From assembly GCA_020445745.1 (NCBI GenBank), contig JAGRGB010000082.1, positions 1-42,462 of the forward strand: a stretch of 42,462 nt of DNA, given 5' to 3'. Origin of the DNA: Rhodocyclaceae bacterium. Lineage in GTDB: Bacteria; Pseudomonadota; Gammaproteobacteria; Burkholderiales; Rhodocyclaceae. The notes under the pieces were generated by a model. That model was not told where the DNA came from, did not search any database, and worked only from the letters and a program-made list of their open reading frames with translations. The position numbers and the translations under genes are program-made. Position 1 is the stretch's first letter. Every line of letters begins with the position of its first letter. This document shows, in pieces, positions 33,560-41,305 of this stretch.

Positions 33560-34738
33560 ATGTACAAGATACGTACCTATAACGCGATCTCGGTGAAAGG
33601 CCTCGATCGCTTCCCGCGCGAACGCTACGAGGTCGCCGGCGATCTGCCCAGACCGGATGCCTTCCTGATCCGCAGCCAGAAGCTGCACGACATCGAGTTC
33701 CCCCCCACCCTGAAGGCCGTCGGCCGCGCCGGTGCGGGGGTCAACAACGTGCCGCTGCCGCGCTGCAACGAGCAGGGCATCGTCGTCTTCAATGCGCCGG
33801 GCGCCAACGCCAACGCGGTCAAGGAACTGGTGCTTGCCGGCATGCTGCTGGCCGCGCGCGACATCTACCAGGGCATGCGCTTCGTCGAAGGCCTGGCGCC
33901 GCAGGAAGGTCTCGATCCCCTGCTCGAAAAGGAAAAGAAGCGCTTCGCCGGCAGCGAGCTGCACGGCCGCACGTTGGGCGTGGTCGGCCTCGGCAACATT
34001 GGCTCGCTGGTCGCCAACATGGGGCTCGCGCTGGGCATGAAGGTGGTCGGCTTCGATCCGGCGATCAGCGTCGAAGCTGCCTGGCGGCTGTCCAGCGAGA
34101 TCGAGAAGATGGACAACCTGAACAGCCTGTTCGGGCGGGCCGACTACATCAGCCTGCATCTGCCGGCGCTCGATGCCACCCGCGGACTGATCAACGACTC
34201 GCTGCTCGGATGCGTCAAGCCGGGCACGGTATTGCTCAATTTCGCCCGTGGCGAGATCGTCGATCGCGAGGCGGTCAAGCGGGCGCTCGATCAGCAGCGG
34301 CTGCGCCGCTATGTTTCCGATTTCCCGGCCAGCGACACGCTGGGCCACCCGCGCATGCTGCAGATGCCCCATATCGGTGCCAGCACCGCCGAGGCCGAGG
34401 AAAACTGCGCGATCATGGTCGCAGACCAGCTGATCGACTTCCTCGAGCACGGCAACATCCGCAATTCCGTCAACTTCCCGCAGATATCGTTGCCGCGGTC
34501 GACGCCGGTGCGGCTGACGATCACCAACCGCAACGTGCCCAGCGTGCTCAACAAGATCACCGCGATCATCGCCGAGCACAACATCAACATCGTGGACATC
34601 CTCAACAAGAGCCGCGAGGCGATCGCCTACAACATCATCGATCTCGACGAACATCCCGGCGACGACGCCCTGGCCGCGATGCAGGCGATCGACGACGTCG
34701 TCAACGTGCGCGTGATCGAATCGTCAATGCCCGGCTGA
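33560..34738 (+). CDS. serA: D-3-phosphoglycerate dehydrogenase
   Basis: A 392-residue NAD-dependent dehydrogenase, first enzyme of serine synthesis. Motifs seen: GRAGAGVNNVPL, dinucleotide loop GVVGLGNIGSLVANMG, FARGEIVD (Glu) and MPHIGASTAEAEE (catalytic His). A C-terminal ACT domain (from about residue 310, LTITNRNVPSVLNKI) suggests feedback control. The ATG with GGAAGG upstream is preferred over an earlier GTG. It pairs with serC to supply serine. Confidence 0.95.
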   Translation: MYKIRTYNAISVKGLDRFPRERYEVAGDLPRPDAFLIRSQKLHDIEFPPTLKAVGRAGAGVNNVPLPRCNEQGIVVFNAPGANANAVKELVLAGMLLAARDIYQGMRFVEGLAPQEGLDPLLEKEKKRFAGSELHGRTLGVVGLGNIGSLVANMGLALGMKVVGFDPAISVEAAWRLSSEIEKMDNLNSLFGRADYISLHLPALDATRGLINDSLLGCVKPGTVLLNFARGEIVDREAVKRALDQQRLRRYVSDFPASDTLGHPRMLQMPHIGASTAEAEENCAIMVADQLIDFLEHGNIRNSVNFPQISLPRSTPVRLTITNRNVPSVLNKITAIIAEHNINIVDILNKSREAIAYNIIDLDEHPGDDALAAMQAIDDVVNVRVIESSMPG

Positions 34739-35116
34739 AGGCCCGAGCACTGCGGTTCGGCTCGAGCGCTCACGCCGCGCGAGCAAGCGCAACTGCGCCT
34801 GTCGCTCGTCGGCGCCAATGGCGTGAAGACAGAGTTCGGGTCCGCATGGCCCGACCGATCGGCCGCGATGATGGCGGACGAGTCGATGGCGGCCGGCGAC
34901 ACGGCCGTCGCTACGGTCGGCGGCGATCGCGAGGTGGCTAGGGCATGGGCCCGGGCCCGACGCCGGGGCATACAGGACCGGCCCCGACACCGGGAAGTGC
35001 TCTGGGCCGTCCTTCACCTCCTTCGAAAAATTGCATACTGTTCAGCCGGAACCGGCTATCTTGTCGCGACGTAACAGTATGTATCAACAATGCCGTTCGC
35101 CAATGGAGACATCCTC
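34739..35116. other. Intergenic region with a large inverted repeat
   Basis: 378 bp without a gene. Its right part is notably AT-rich and holds the 9-bp dyad at 35034-35081 and the ribosome site of the lectin gene (GGAG, eight bases from the ATG at 35117). Frames in the left part look like shadows. Confidence 0.5.
35034..35081. promoter_or_regulatory. Nested inverted repeats upstream of the lectin gene
   Basis: CATACTGTT (35034-35042) is a perfect 9-bp inverted partner of AACAGTATG (35073-35081), with GCCGG-AA-CCGGC (35045-35056) between them. A dimeric regulator or an RNA structure in the leader could use it. The spacing of about 30 bp centre gap is wide for one dimer. Confidence 0.5.
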
Positions 35117-36076
35117 ATGAACACGATTGCTCTTGGATCTGCATCGCCGCGTCTGGCGCTGGCCGTCGGGATCCTGCTCGCCAGCCCTGGGGCACTGGCT
35201 CAGTCCAACCTCGAAAGCCCGGGCCAGAATGCCCTGGTAAGCGGTATCAGTCTGGTGTCGGGATGGAAATGCACGGCCGGCGAACTCACCTTTGCGGTAG
35301 ACGGTGGCAATTCGATTCCGCTCTCCTACGGCACGCCCCGTGCCGATGTGCTTGCGGCGGGTGCCTGCGCAGGCCTGAATGTCGGTTTCGGCGCGCTGCT
35401 GAACTGGAACCTGTTCAGCGACGGCGCCCACACGGTCCAATTGTTCGATGACGGCATCGAGTTCGCCAGCGCCGAAATCGTGGTCACGACCCTGGGCGCC
35501 GAGTTTCTGACAGGTGCGAGCGGTATCTACTCGCTGCCGGATTTTCCGAGCGATGGTCAGAACACGCTCGTGCGCTGGGATCAGAACGCACAGAATTTCC
35601 TGATCATGAAAGACTCGTACTACAAGTTGCAGACCCAGTTGTCCGAGAGTCGCGGCGAATGCCTGGAAAGCAACAGCCTGACCGCCAATGCGACCCTCGA
35701 CGGGGCGGCGTTCATGGACACCTGCGCCGATGTCACCGGCCAGCTGTGGAAGCTCGTACCGGACGGCAACGGCTACGTGTTTCTGCAATCGCTACTTGGG
35801 GAGAGCCGTGGCGAGTGCCTCGAAGGCAACCAGCTGGGCGAAGCGTCGACGCTGGCAGGTGCCTCGTTCATGGCCGGCTGCGGAAGCTTCACCGGCCAGC
35901 TTTGGAAGATCTATCCCAACGGCAGTTACTTCACGCTGCAGACCCTGGATGCGGAATCGCGCAGTGAGTGCCTGGAAGGCAACGTGCTGGCCGAAACGTC
36001 GACGCTCGGTGGCGCGGCTTTCATGGATAGCTGCAGCAACGTGACCGGTCAGCGCTGGAAGCTGGTTCCCCAGTAG
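35117..36076 (+). CDS. Secreted protein with ricin-B-like beta-trefoil lectin repeats
   Basis: A 319-residue exported protein: signal peptide residues 1-28 (ends GALAQ). An N-terminal domain (about 30-140) has the pattern LESPGQNALVSGISLVSGW-C...GTPRADV...GFGALLNWNLFSDGAH, seen in other secreted bacterial proteins of unknown role. Three repeats of ~45 residues follow, each with (E/R)xECLE(S/G)N, GAxFMxxC, and a QxW motif (GQLWKL, GQLWKI, GQRWKL). That is a beta-trefoil lectin layout, so carbohydrate binding is likely. The neighbourhood gives no clue to the ligand. Confidence 0.8.
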   Translation: MNTIALGSASPRLALAVGILLASPGALAQSNLESPGQNALVSGISLVSGWKCTAGELTFAVDGGNSIPLSYGTPRADVLAAGACAGLNVGFGALLNWNLFSDGAHTVQLFDDGIEFASAEIVVTTLGAEFLTGASGIYSLPDFPSDGQNTLVRWDQNAQNFLIMKDSYYKLQTQLSESRGECLESNSLTANATLDGAAFMDTCADVTGQLWKLVPDGNGYVFLQSLLGESRGECLEGNQLGEASTLAGASFMAGCGSFTGQLWKIYPNGSYFTLQTLDAESRSECLEGNVLAETSTLGGAAFMDSCSNVTGQRWKLVPQ

Positions 36077-36180
36077 GCCCACCCGATGCCTGGCTCCAGC
36101 GAAGGGCACCCCTGTCGCCGCACGACGGGCCAACAACGTCAGGTGGGGCTAGCGCGCGGGCAATCGAGAAGCCGTTGATC

Positions 36181-36209
36181 CGCGGTGGGCGCGGCGAACG
36201 CTCACCGCG
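36181..36209. terminator. 11-bp stem hairpin downstream of the lectin gene
   Basis: CGCGGTGGGCG (36181-36191) and CGCTCACCGCG (36199-36209) form a stem with one G-T wobble and a 7-base loop. It lies 105 bases after the lectin stop; no T-run follows. Confidence 0.45.
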
Positions 36210-36300
36210 CCGGGTCCTGCCAGCGGCGATTCGCCAACATGTCGTAAGCCTCGGTGTGGAAGGTCGGAGGTTGTCCGAGCACCTCCTCTACGGCTCGGTC
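36202..36300 (-). pseudogene. Possible remnant of a dehydrogenase-like C-terminus
   Basis: In one minus-strand frame a coding-like stretch reads VEEVLGQPPTFHTEAYDML and ends at a TGA at 36202; a neighbouring frame just upstream (reading MIEAVATEP) is also coding-like but ends in a stop. A frameshifted relic of a larger gene fits. Too short to name the family. Confidence 0.3.
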
Positions 36301-36435
36301 GCGACGGCCTCGATCATGCCGAAAGCATGACCCGCCGGAGCCGACTGTGTGTCGCCGCCGCCTGTTGCGGATGCCCTGGCCAAGGCCTTGCCGCCGGCAT
36401 CCGGGCGCGCACGAGCGGTCCCGCAGCTGCCGGAA

Positions 36436-37950
36436 TCACTCGAAGTCGACGCCCTGGGCGAGCGGAAGCGCGCCGGAATAGTTGATGGTATTGGTGGCCC
36501 GCCGCATGTACGCCTTCCAGGCGTCCGAGCCCGCTTCGCGGCCCCCGCCGGTGTCCTTCTCGCCGCCGAAGGCGCCGCCGATCTCGGCGCCGGACGGGCC
36601 GATGTTCACATTGACGATGCCACAGTCGCTGCCGCCCGCCGAGACGAAGGTCTCGGCCTCGATCAGGTCCCCGGTGAAGATCGACGAGGCCAGGCCCTGG
36701 GGAACGCCGTTGTTCAGGGCGATCGCCTCTTCGAACTCACGATAGCGCAGCACGTAGAGGATAGGTGCAAAGGTCTCCCGGCACACCAGCCGGTTCTGGG
36801 CGTCGGCCTGGACGATCGCCGGACGCACGTAGTGGCCGCCCTCGCCGCCCGCCACCCGTACCCGGCTGCCGCCGAACACCGGCCAGCGGTCGTCGCGGGC
36901 GGCCGCCAGCGCTGTTTGCTGCGTCGCGAAGGCACGGGCGTCGATCAGCGGCCCGACCAGCGTGCCGGGTAGCAGCGGGTCGCCGATCGCCAATCCCGTG
37001 TAGGCGCTGCGCAGGCGTTCGAGCAGCTCGTCGGCGACCGACTCATGGACGATCAGGCGACGCAGGCTGGTACAGCGCTGCCCGGCGGTGCCGACCGCCG
37101 AGAACACGATGGCGCGCTCGCTCAGGGCCAGGTCGGCACTGGGTGCGACCACCATCGCGTTGTTGCCGCCGAGTTCCAGCAGGAAGCGGCCGAGCCGGCC
37201 GGCGACCCGCGTCGCGATGCTGCGGCCCATTTCGGTGGATCCGGTGGCCGACAGCAGTGCGATCCGGCGATCGTCCGCCAGGGCACGGCCGAGTTCGGCA
37301 TCGCCGACGAGCACCGTCGCCAGCCCGTCGGGCACGTCGTCCGCCTCGTTCGCCGCGGCGATCAGCAGCGCATGGCAGGCGAGCGCGGTGAGCGGCGTCT
37401 TCTCGGAGGGCTTCCAGACCACGGCATCGCCACATACCAGCGCGATCGCGGCATTCCACGCCCACACGGCAACCGGGAAATTGAACGCCGTGACGACACC
37501 GCACACACCGAGCGGATGCCAGGTCTCCATCATCCGGTGTCCCGCCCGCTCGGACGCCATCGTCAGGCCGTAGAGTTGGCGCGAGAGGCCCACCGCGAAG
37601 TCGCAGATGTCGATCATTTCCTGCACTTCGCCGAGCGCTTCGGGGAGGATCTTGCCGGTTTCGATGCTGACCAGGCGCGCGAGCGCGGACTTTTGGCGCC
37701 GGAGCAGCGCGGCGAAGCGACGCACCAGTTCGCCGCGCCTGGGCGGCGGTACGCATCGCCAGTGTCGCCATGCCGGGCCGGCCCGTGCCAGGGCCGCATC
37801 GAGTTCGCCGGCGCCGGCTGGCGCCAGCTGGGCCAACACGCCATCATCCACCGGGCTGCGCACGACCAGCGTGCCCTCCGCGCGGGGCGGCACGCCGAGA
37901 GCCGTCAGATAGGCGTCGACCTCGTCCCTGAACCTGCTTGCTTCCGCCAT
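36436..37950 (-). CDS. Aldehyde dehydrogenase, ALDH7 (aminoadipate semialdehyde) type
   Basis: A 504-residue NAD-dependent aldehyde dehydrogenase. ALDH7-type features: WHPLGVCGVVTAFNFPVAVWAWN, WKPSEKTPLTALA, LLELGGNNAMVV (Glu) and catalytic Cys in GTAGQRCTSLRRLI. The C-terminus has IGGAFGGEKDTGGGREAGSDAWKAYMRR. This group oxidises L-aminoadipate 6-semialdehyde in lysine or pipecolate breakdown (AmaB). The ATG has GGAG nine bases upstream. It is divergent from the DUF4124 gene, with an inverted repeat between them. Confidence 0.9.
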   Translation of the reverse strand: MAEASRFRDEVDAYLTALGVPPRAEGTLVVRSPVDDGVLAQLAPAGAGELDAALARAGPAWRHWRCVPPPRRGELVRRFAALLRRQKSALARLVSIETGKILPEALGEVQEMIDICDFAVGLSRQLYGLTMASERAGHRMMETWHPLGVCGVVTAFNFPVAVWAWNAAIALVCGDAVVWKPSEKTPLTALACHALLIAAANEADDVPDGLATVLVGDAELGRALADDRRIALLSATGSTEMGRSIATRVAGRLGRFLLELGGNNAMVVAPSADLALSERAIVFSAVGTAGQRCTSLRRLIVHESVADELLERLRSAYTGLAIGDPLLPGTLVGPLIDARAFATQQTALAAARDDRWPVFGGSRVRVAGGEGGHYVRPAIVQADAQNRLVCRETFAPILYVLRYREFEEAIALNNGVPQGLASSIFTGDLIEAETFVSAGGSDCGIVNVNIGPSGAEIGGAFGGEKDTGGGREAGSDAWKAYMRRATNTINYSGALPLAQGVDFE

Positions 37951-38091
37951 CGATGCGCTCTCCAGCCCGATTGCTGCACTCGCGACACACCCACCGCGAC
38001 CCCGACTCCAGCATGGCCCGTGGCCGCCCGAGCTGCAAGCCCCGTGGCTCACGCCGGCAGCTGGGCAAAAAAGCGCACGCCTGGAGGCGAT

Positions 38092-38110
38092 TGTTGCTTG
38101 CATTGCAACA
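38092..38110. promoter_or_regulatory. Operator-like inverted repeat between ALDH and DUF4124 genes
   Basis: TGTTGC-N7-GCAACA is a perfect 6-bp dyad in the 221-bp divergent gap, in an AT-rich patch. It suits a dimeric regulator controlling the aldehyde dehydrogenase, the opposite gene, or both. Confidence 0.5.
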
Positions 38111-38171
38111 TGACCCGGGCGATAGTCCGTAGGACCTCTATTGCCAGACCCGATTTGCGGATTTGCCAGCC

Positions 38172-38600
38172 ATGACCTCACGCCGTTCGACGATCTCTCG
38201 TATTGCCCTGCTTATGGGACTGTTCCTGCCTGCGCTGGCACCGGCCGCTGTATACAAGTGTGTCGAAAACGGCCGGCTGGTGTATTCGGATCGCAAGTGC
38301 TCGGCCGAATCGGCGCCGATCGATTCGGCGCCAGCCCTGGACAACCAGCGTCGCGGCAGTGACGAGACCGTCCACCCTGGACGGCCGGCGCGGCGGGAGG
38401 CCCCGACCGGGCGCAGGAGGCCGGCCGGGGCGACGGTGATCGACAGTGCCGATCCGACGAAGAAGGCCCTCTGCGACGAGGTACGGCGCCGCAAGGCGGT
38501 CGCCGAGCGCAATGGCGGCAGCTATCGCGGCGATTCGCTAAAGGAACTCGAGGCGCTCGAATTCTCGCGCTGTTACGGCCACGTCAATGGCGCCCACTGA
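38172..38600 (+). CDS. Small secreted protein with DUF4124-like domain
   Basis: A 142-residue protein with a signal peptide (residues 1-26, ending APAA) and the DUF4124 start VYKCVENGRLVYSDRKCS, with two cysteines. A Pro/Arg-rich low-complexity stretch follows, then a helical C-terminus with one Cys in the EFSRCYGHV motif. The function of the family is unknown. An upstream TTG in frame is not needed. It is convergent with the 333-aa unknown of the nif operon (12 bases between stops). Confidence 0.75.
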   Translation: MTSRRSTISRIALLMGLFLPALAPAAVYKCVENGRLVYSDRKCSAESAPIDSAPALDNQRRGSDETVHPGRPARREAPTGRRRPAGATVIDSADPTKKALCDEVRRRKAVAERNGGSYRGDSLKELEALEFSRCYGHVNGAH

Positions 38601-38612
38601 GATCGCTCCCGA

Positions 38613-39614
38613 TCAGCAGCGGTAGGGTCGACGGCAGTAGTCGGCAACACAGCTCGCGTCGCGCTCCGGCAGATAGCGATAGCCGGCCTGCCATTGCTCG
38701 AACACCGCGCGGGCGATGGTGTCGGGGACACCCCGTCCGGCGACCATGTCGAAGAACCAGGCCATCGGATAGCCAGCTTGTCGGTCGTAGCGGATCAGTT
38801 CGTTGGCCAGATCGACACCGCTGGCACCGGGCGGCACCGGGGTCGGCGCGAAGGCACGCGAACTGATCGGCTTGATGCCGATGCGCTCGACGCCATAGCC
38901 GTCGGTCCAGGCGGAGATGTTCAGCAGCCAGTGGGCCGACACCGCCACCGTGGCTGCCCGCGATCGCCGCCAGTCGCCGAAGAATCGCAGCGCGCTGGAT
39001 GGCGCGCTGCCGCCTTGCACCGCGACGCGGGCGATCAGCCGGGAGATGTCGTGAATGCTCCGCAGCCGGTAGATCGGTGTGCCCACCGGGCGACCCTCGG
39101 CGTCGTCGATCGGCGGCGCCACCAGGTCTTCGACGCTGTCGATCGCGCCGCCGTCGCCCAGCCGATGGGAGGTCACCTCGCGAAGTTCCTCGACCTCGAG
39201 CTGGATGAACGCCTCCGGAGCCTCCGCATAGCGCGACACGAAGTAGTGGGTGACGCCGGAATAGCGGGTCACGATGGGCGCTTCATGGCGGTCCGGGAGT
39301 CCGATCTCGCTGCGCAGGTCGGCTTCCGCGGGCTCGCCGTGACAGGCCGCCAGCAGGCGGCCCGCGTCCTCGTCGGCCAGCTTCCAGGCCGCCTCGGCCC
39401 AGCTCTGGATATCGTCGGTAATCGGTTCACCGGTCGGCGTGATCAGGCCACCGGGGCGAAACCAGCCATTGCGTCGGGCCCGCATCTCGAAACGATGCCC
39501 GGGCAGCGCGATGCCGAGGCGCCGCAACAGATCACCGTGCTGCGGGCGCGGAAACGAGGCCCGGCACACTTCGTCGATTGCGAGGATGGTCTCTGGTTCG
39601 ATCGTCTGTTCCAT
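38613..39614 (-). CDS. Unknown 333-aa protein at the end of the nifK-T-nafY run
   Basis: A soluble protein of unknown family. The ATG at 39614 begins MEQTIEPETILAIDEVCRAS. It has several aromatic-rich segments (ARRNGWFRPGG, SHYFVSRYAE, AWFFDMVAGRG) and a Cys pair at the very end (CVADYCRRPYRC). No signal peptide or membrane helix. It is minus strand, 53 bases behind the DUF6129-like gene, so it may be the last gene of the nifHDKT operon. Its function in nitrogen fixation is not established. Confidence 0.65.
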   Translation of the reverse strand: MEQTIEPETILAIDEVCRASFPRPQHGDLLRRLGIALPGHRFEMRARRNGWFRPGGLITPTGEPITDDIQSWAEAAWKLADEDAGRLLAACHGEPAEADLRSEIGLPDRHEAPIVTRYSGVTHYFVSRYAEAPEAFIQLEVEELREVTSHRLGDGGAIDSVEDLVAPPIDDAEGRPVGTPIYRLRSIHDISRLIARVAVQGGSAPSSALRFFGDWRRSRAATVAVSAHWLLNISAWTDGYGVERIGIKPISSRAFAPTPVPPGASGVDLANELIRYDRQAGYPMAWFFDMVAGRGVPDTIARAVFEQWQAGYRYLPERDASCVADYCRRPYRC

Positions 39615-39666
39615 GATTGGGTCTAGCGAATTCGGTATCGATGCCGCTGATGGCCGTGGGCTGCGG

Positions 39667-39936
39667 CTATTCACCGGCGTCGACGGCGAAGACCAGGCCA
39701 CAGGCGTGCTGGGGGTCGCGCGTCAGCGACAGGCAGTGCTGTCCGGCATCGACCAGATAGACCGCGACGCCGTCCGCTGCCACCCAGGGTGACAGCCGCG
39801 GCGGGATGTCGTCCTCGCTGCAGGCATAGAAGCGCAGCGCAGGGTACTCGCTGCGGAATTCCGACAGGCGGCTGTCCTCGGCATTGCCTGCGGCGAAGCG
39901 CCGGGCCAGATCGCGGGCGGCGTCGGCGGTGATCAC
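39667..39936 (-). CDS. Small nif-associated protein, DUF6129-like
   Basis: An 89-residue protein with GTG start overlapping the nafY stop (GTGA), so translation is coupled to nafY. The sequence FRSEYPALRFYACSEDDIPPRLSPW and YLVDAGQHCLSLTRDP resembles the small proteins annotated as DUF6129 in diazotroph nif clusters; I recall this family from memory only. Function unknown. Confidence 0.7.
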   Translation of the reverse strand: MITADAARDLARRFAAGNAEDSRLSEFRSEYPALRFYACSEDDIPPRLSPWVAADGVAVYLVDAGQHCLSLTRDPQHACGLVFAVDAGE

Positions 39937-40625
39937 GTGCTGGGCTCCGAGGCGAAGCGCGCAAGGCTCTTCGCCTCGACCCCCATCGCCCGCGCCAGCC
40001 ATGGTGGTGGGGCATGCATGGAAGCCTGCAGGCGCTCGATCGCATCGGCGGCCGACGCGCCGAGCGGCCATTTCACCGGATGTACGCCGGCGCGCACCAG
40101 CTTCGCGGCGGCCGGCCCGCCGATCGATTGCACGTACACCAGGTCGCAGTCTCCCAGCAGCGCGGCGCGCGCCGCATTCTTGTCATCGGCACGCTCGGTG
40201 GCGGCAGTCGGTCGAACGTCGACCAGCCGGCTTTGGTCGGTGCCGACCTGGTAGATCAGGAAGCGCACGCAGGATCCGAAATGGCCATTGAGTTCGTCAC
40301 CGCGGTTCGACGCGATGGCTAGGCGCAGGCTCCCGGGAATTTCACCTTCGGCGTAGGCCTCGGGCACCGGCGCGTCCGCGAAGGGCCGTTCGCCGGCAAG
40401 AACCGACCGCAATCGCTCGACGAGATCGTCGGATACCTCGCCGGCGGGCAGGCAGCCGGCAAGCTGCGCGGCATCGACGGTCGCGAGCCGGTCGGCGTCG
40501 AGGGGCAGCCCGAGGGTCTCGGCCAGGCGATGGACGAAGTCCGGGCGCACCGCTTCGGGAAGGATTCGCGCGGCCTCGGCCAGCCGTACTACGACGTCGC
40601 GCTCATGGTTGTGGGTTTCGGTCAT
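39933..40625 (-). CDS. nafY: NafY/NifY-type FeMo-co binding protein
   Basis: A 230-residue protein: N-terminal helical domain (1-95) like that of NafY, and a C-terminal NifX-fold domain (~97-225). The FeMo-co-binding loop is conserved with His in ELNGHFGSCVRFLIYQV. It holds FeMo-co and apo-MoFe protein during insertion. The ATG is 73 bases from fdxN. A clear ribosome site was not needed to choose it; it begins MTETHNHE. Confidence 0.9.
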   Translation of the reverse strand: MTETHNHERDVVVRLAEAARILPEAVRPDFVHRLAETLGLPLDADRLATVDAAQLAGCLPAGEVSDDLVERLRSVLAGERPFADAPVPEAYAEGEIPGSLRLAIASNRGDELNGHFGSCVRFLIYQVGTDQSRLVDVRPTAATERADDKNAARAALLGDCDLVYVQSIGGPAAAKLVRAGVHPVKWPLGASAADAIERLQASMHAPPPWLARAMGVEAKSLARFASEPST

Positions 40626-40666
40626 CGCTGACTCCTGGGATGGCGATCGGTTCGATCGCGGCACGC

Positions 40667-40685
40667 GACCCCATCCTGCGGGGTC
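40667..40685 (-). other. Hairpin between fdxN and nafY
   Basis: GACCCC-ATCCTGC-GGGGTC lies in the 73-base gap between the ferredoxin gene and nafY in the same transcript. It may process or stabilise mRNA, or attenuate nafY. Confidence 0.4.
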
Positions 40686-40698
40686 CCGTGCGCGCGGC

Positions 40699-40896
40699 TC
40701 ACAGATAGGCGATCGTCGTTTCGCCGCCCGGACATGCCGACAGGCACTGGGGCTCGTCGAATTCGCCGTCGCATTCAGTACAGGTGTCCGGATTGATCTT
40801 GAAGATACCCCCCTTGTCGGTGATCGACTTGGTCGGGCAAACGGGCTTGCAGTCACCACAGGAGGTGCATTCAGCCTGGATGATGGTCAGTGCCAT
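40699..40896 (-). CDS. fdxN: 2[4Fe-4S] ferredoxin FdxN
   Basis: A 65-residue low-potential ferredoxin with cysteines C10, C13, C16, C20 and C39, C42, C51, C55. The eight-residue longer spacing in the second motif (C-x2-C-x8-C-x3-C) is typical of FdxN-type nif ferredoxins, which donate electrons to NifH. It has a GGAG ribosome site and follows nifT by 21 bases. Confidence 0.93.
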   Translation of the reverse strand: MALTIIQAECTSCGDCKPVCPTKSITDKGGIFKINPDTCTECDGEFDEPQCLSACPGGETTIAYL

Positions 40897-40917
40897 GATG
40901 GGCTCCTTTGTTTCGAA

Positions 40918-41142
40918 TCAATCGGGGGCGTCGACGCGTCGGGCGCGCAACGACACCGGCAAGCGTTCGGGTGCCGGCTGGGGGTCGATGTAGTAGCTGC
41001 CGCCGTTGGCGAGTTTCAATTGGCCTCCCCACTTTTCCGGGCTGTCGAATTCGATCGAGGAGATGTTGTCCTCCAGGTCGCGCTTCGGCAGATAGAAGAC
41101 GAGGCCTCCGTCGGCGTTCCTGCGAATCATGATGTTCGCCAT
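40918..41142 (-). CDS. nifT: NifT/FixU
   Basis: A 74-residue protein of the NifT/FixU family, normally the gene after nifK. The MIRRNADGGLVFYLPKRDLE start and NGGSYYIDPQP motif are diagnostic. The role is undefined. GGAG precedes the ATG. Confidence 0.95.
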   Translation of the reverse strand: MANIMIRRNADGGLVFYLPKRDLEDNISSIEFDSPEKWGGQLKLANGGSYYIDPQPAPERLPVSLRARRVDAPD

Positions 41143-41267
41143 GAGCGATTCTCCGTGCTGCGGTCACCGGGCCGGGATGCGAGTTGCGCATCGAGCGGCC
41201 GGAATGCCGCGACACCCGGGCCGGCCGGCGACAGACGGCGCGAACAAGTCCGCTGCCGTCGGTGTTG

Positions 41268-41285
41268 CCGGATCGGCCGGTCCGG
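41268..41285 (-). other. Hairpin downstream of nifK
   Basis: CCGGA-N8-TCCGG lies in the 163-base nifK-nifT gap. Such structures often reduce expression of genes after nifHDK; that is inference. Confidence 0.35.
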
Positions 41286-41305
41286 GGCGCGACACATGAA
41301 CGGGT

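Larger units (their letters stand above)
36077..36435. other. Intergenic region with terminator hairpin and gene remnant
   Basis: 359 bp without an intact gene. It holds a strong hairpin (36181-36209) and a short minus-strand coding-like stretch ending at 36202. The remainder shows no recognisable feature. Confidence 0.5.
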
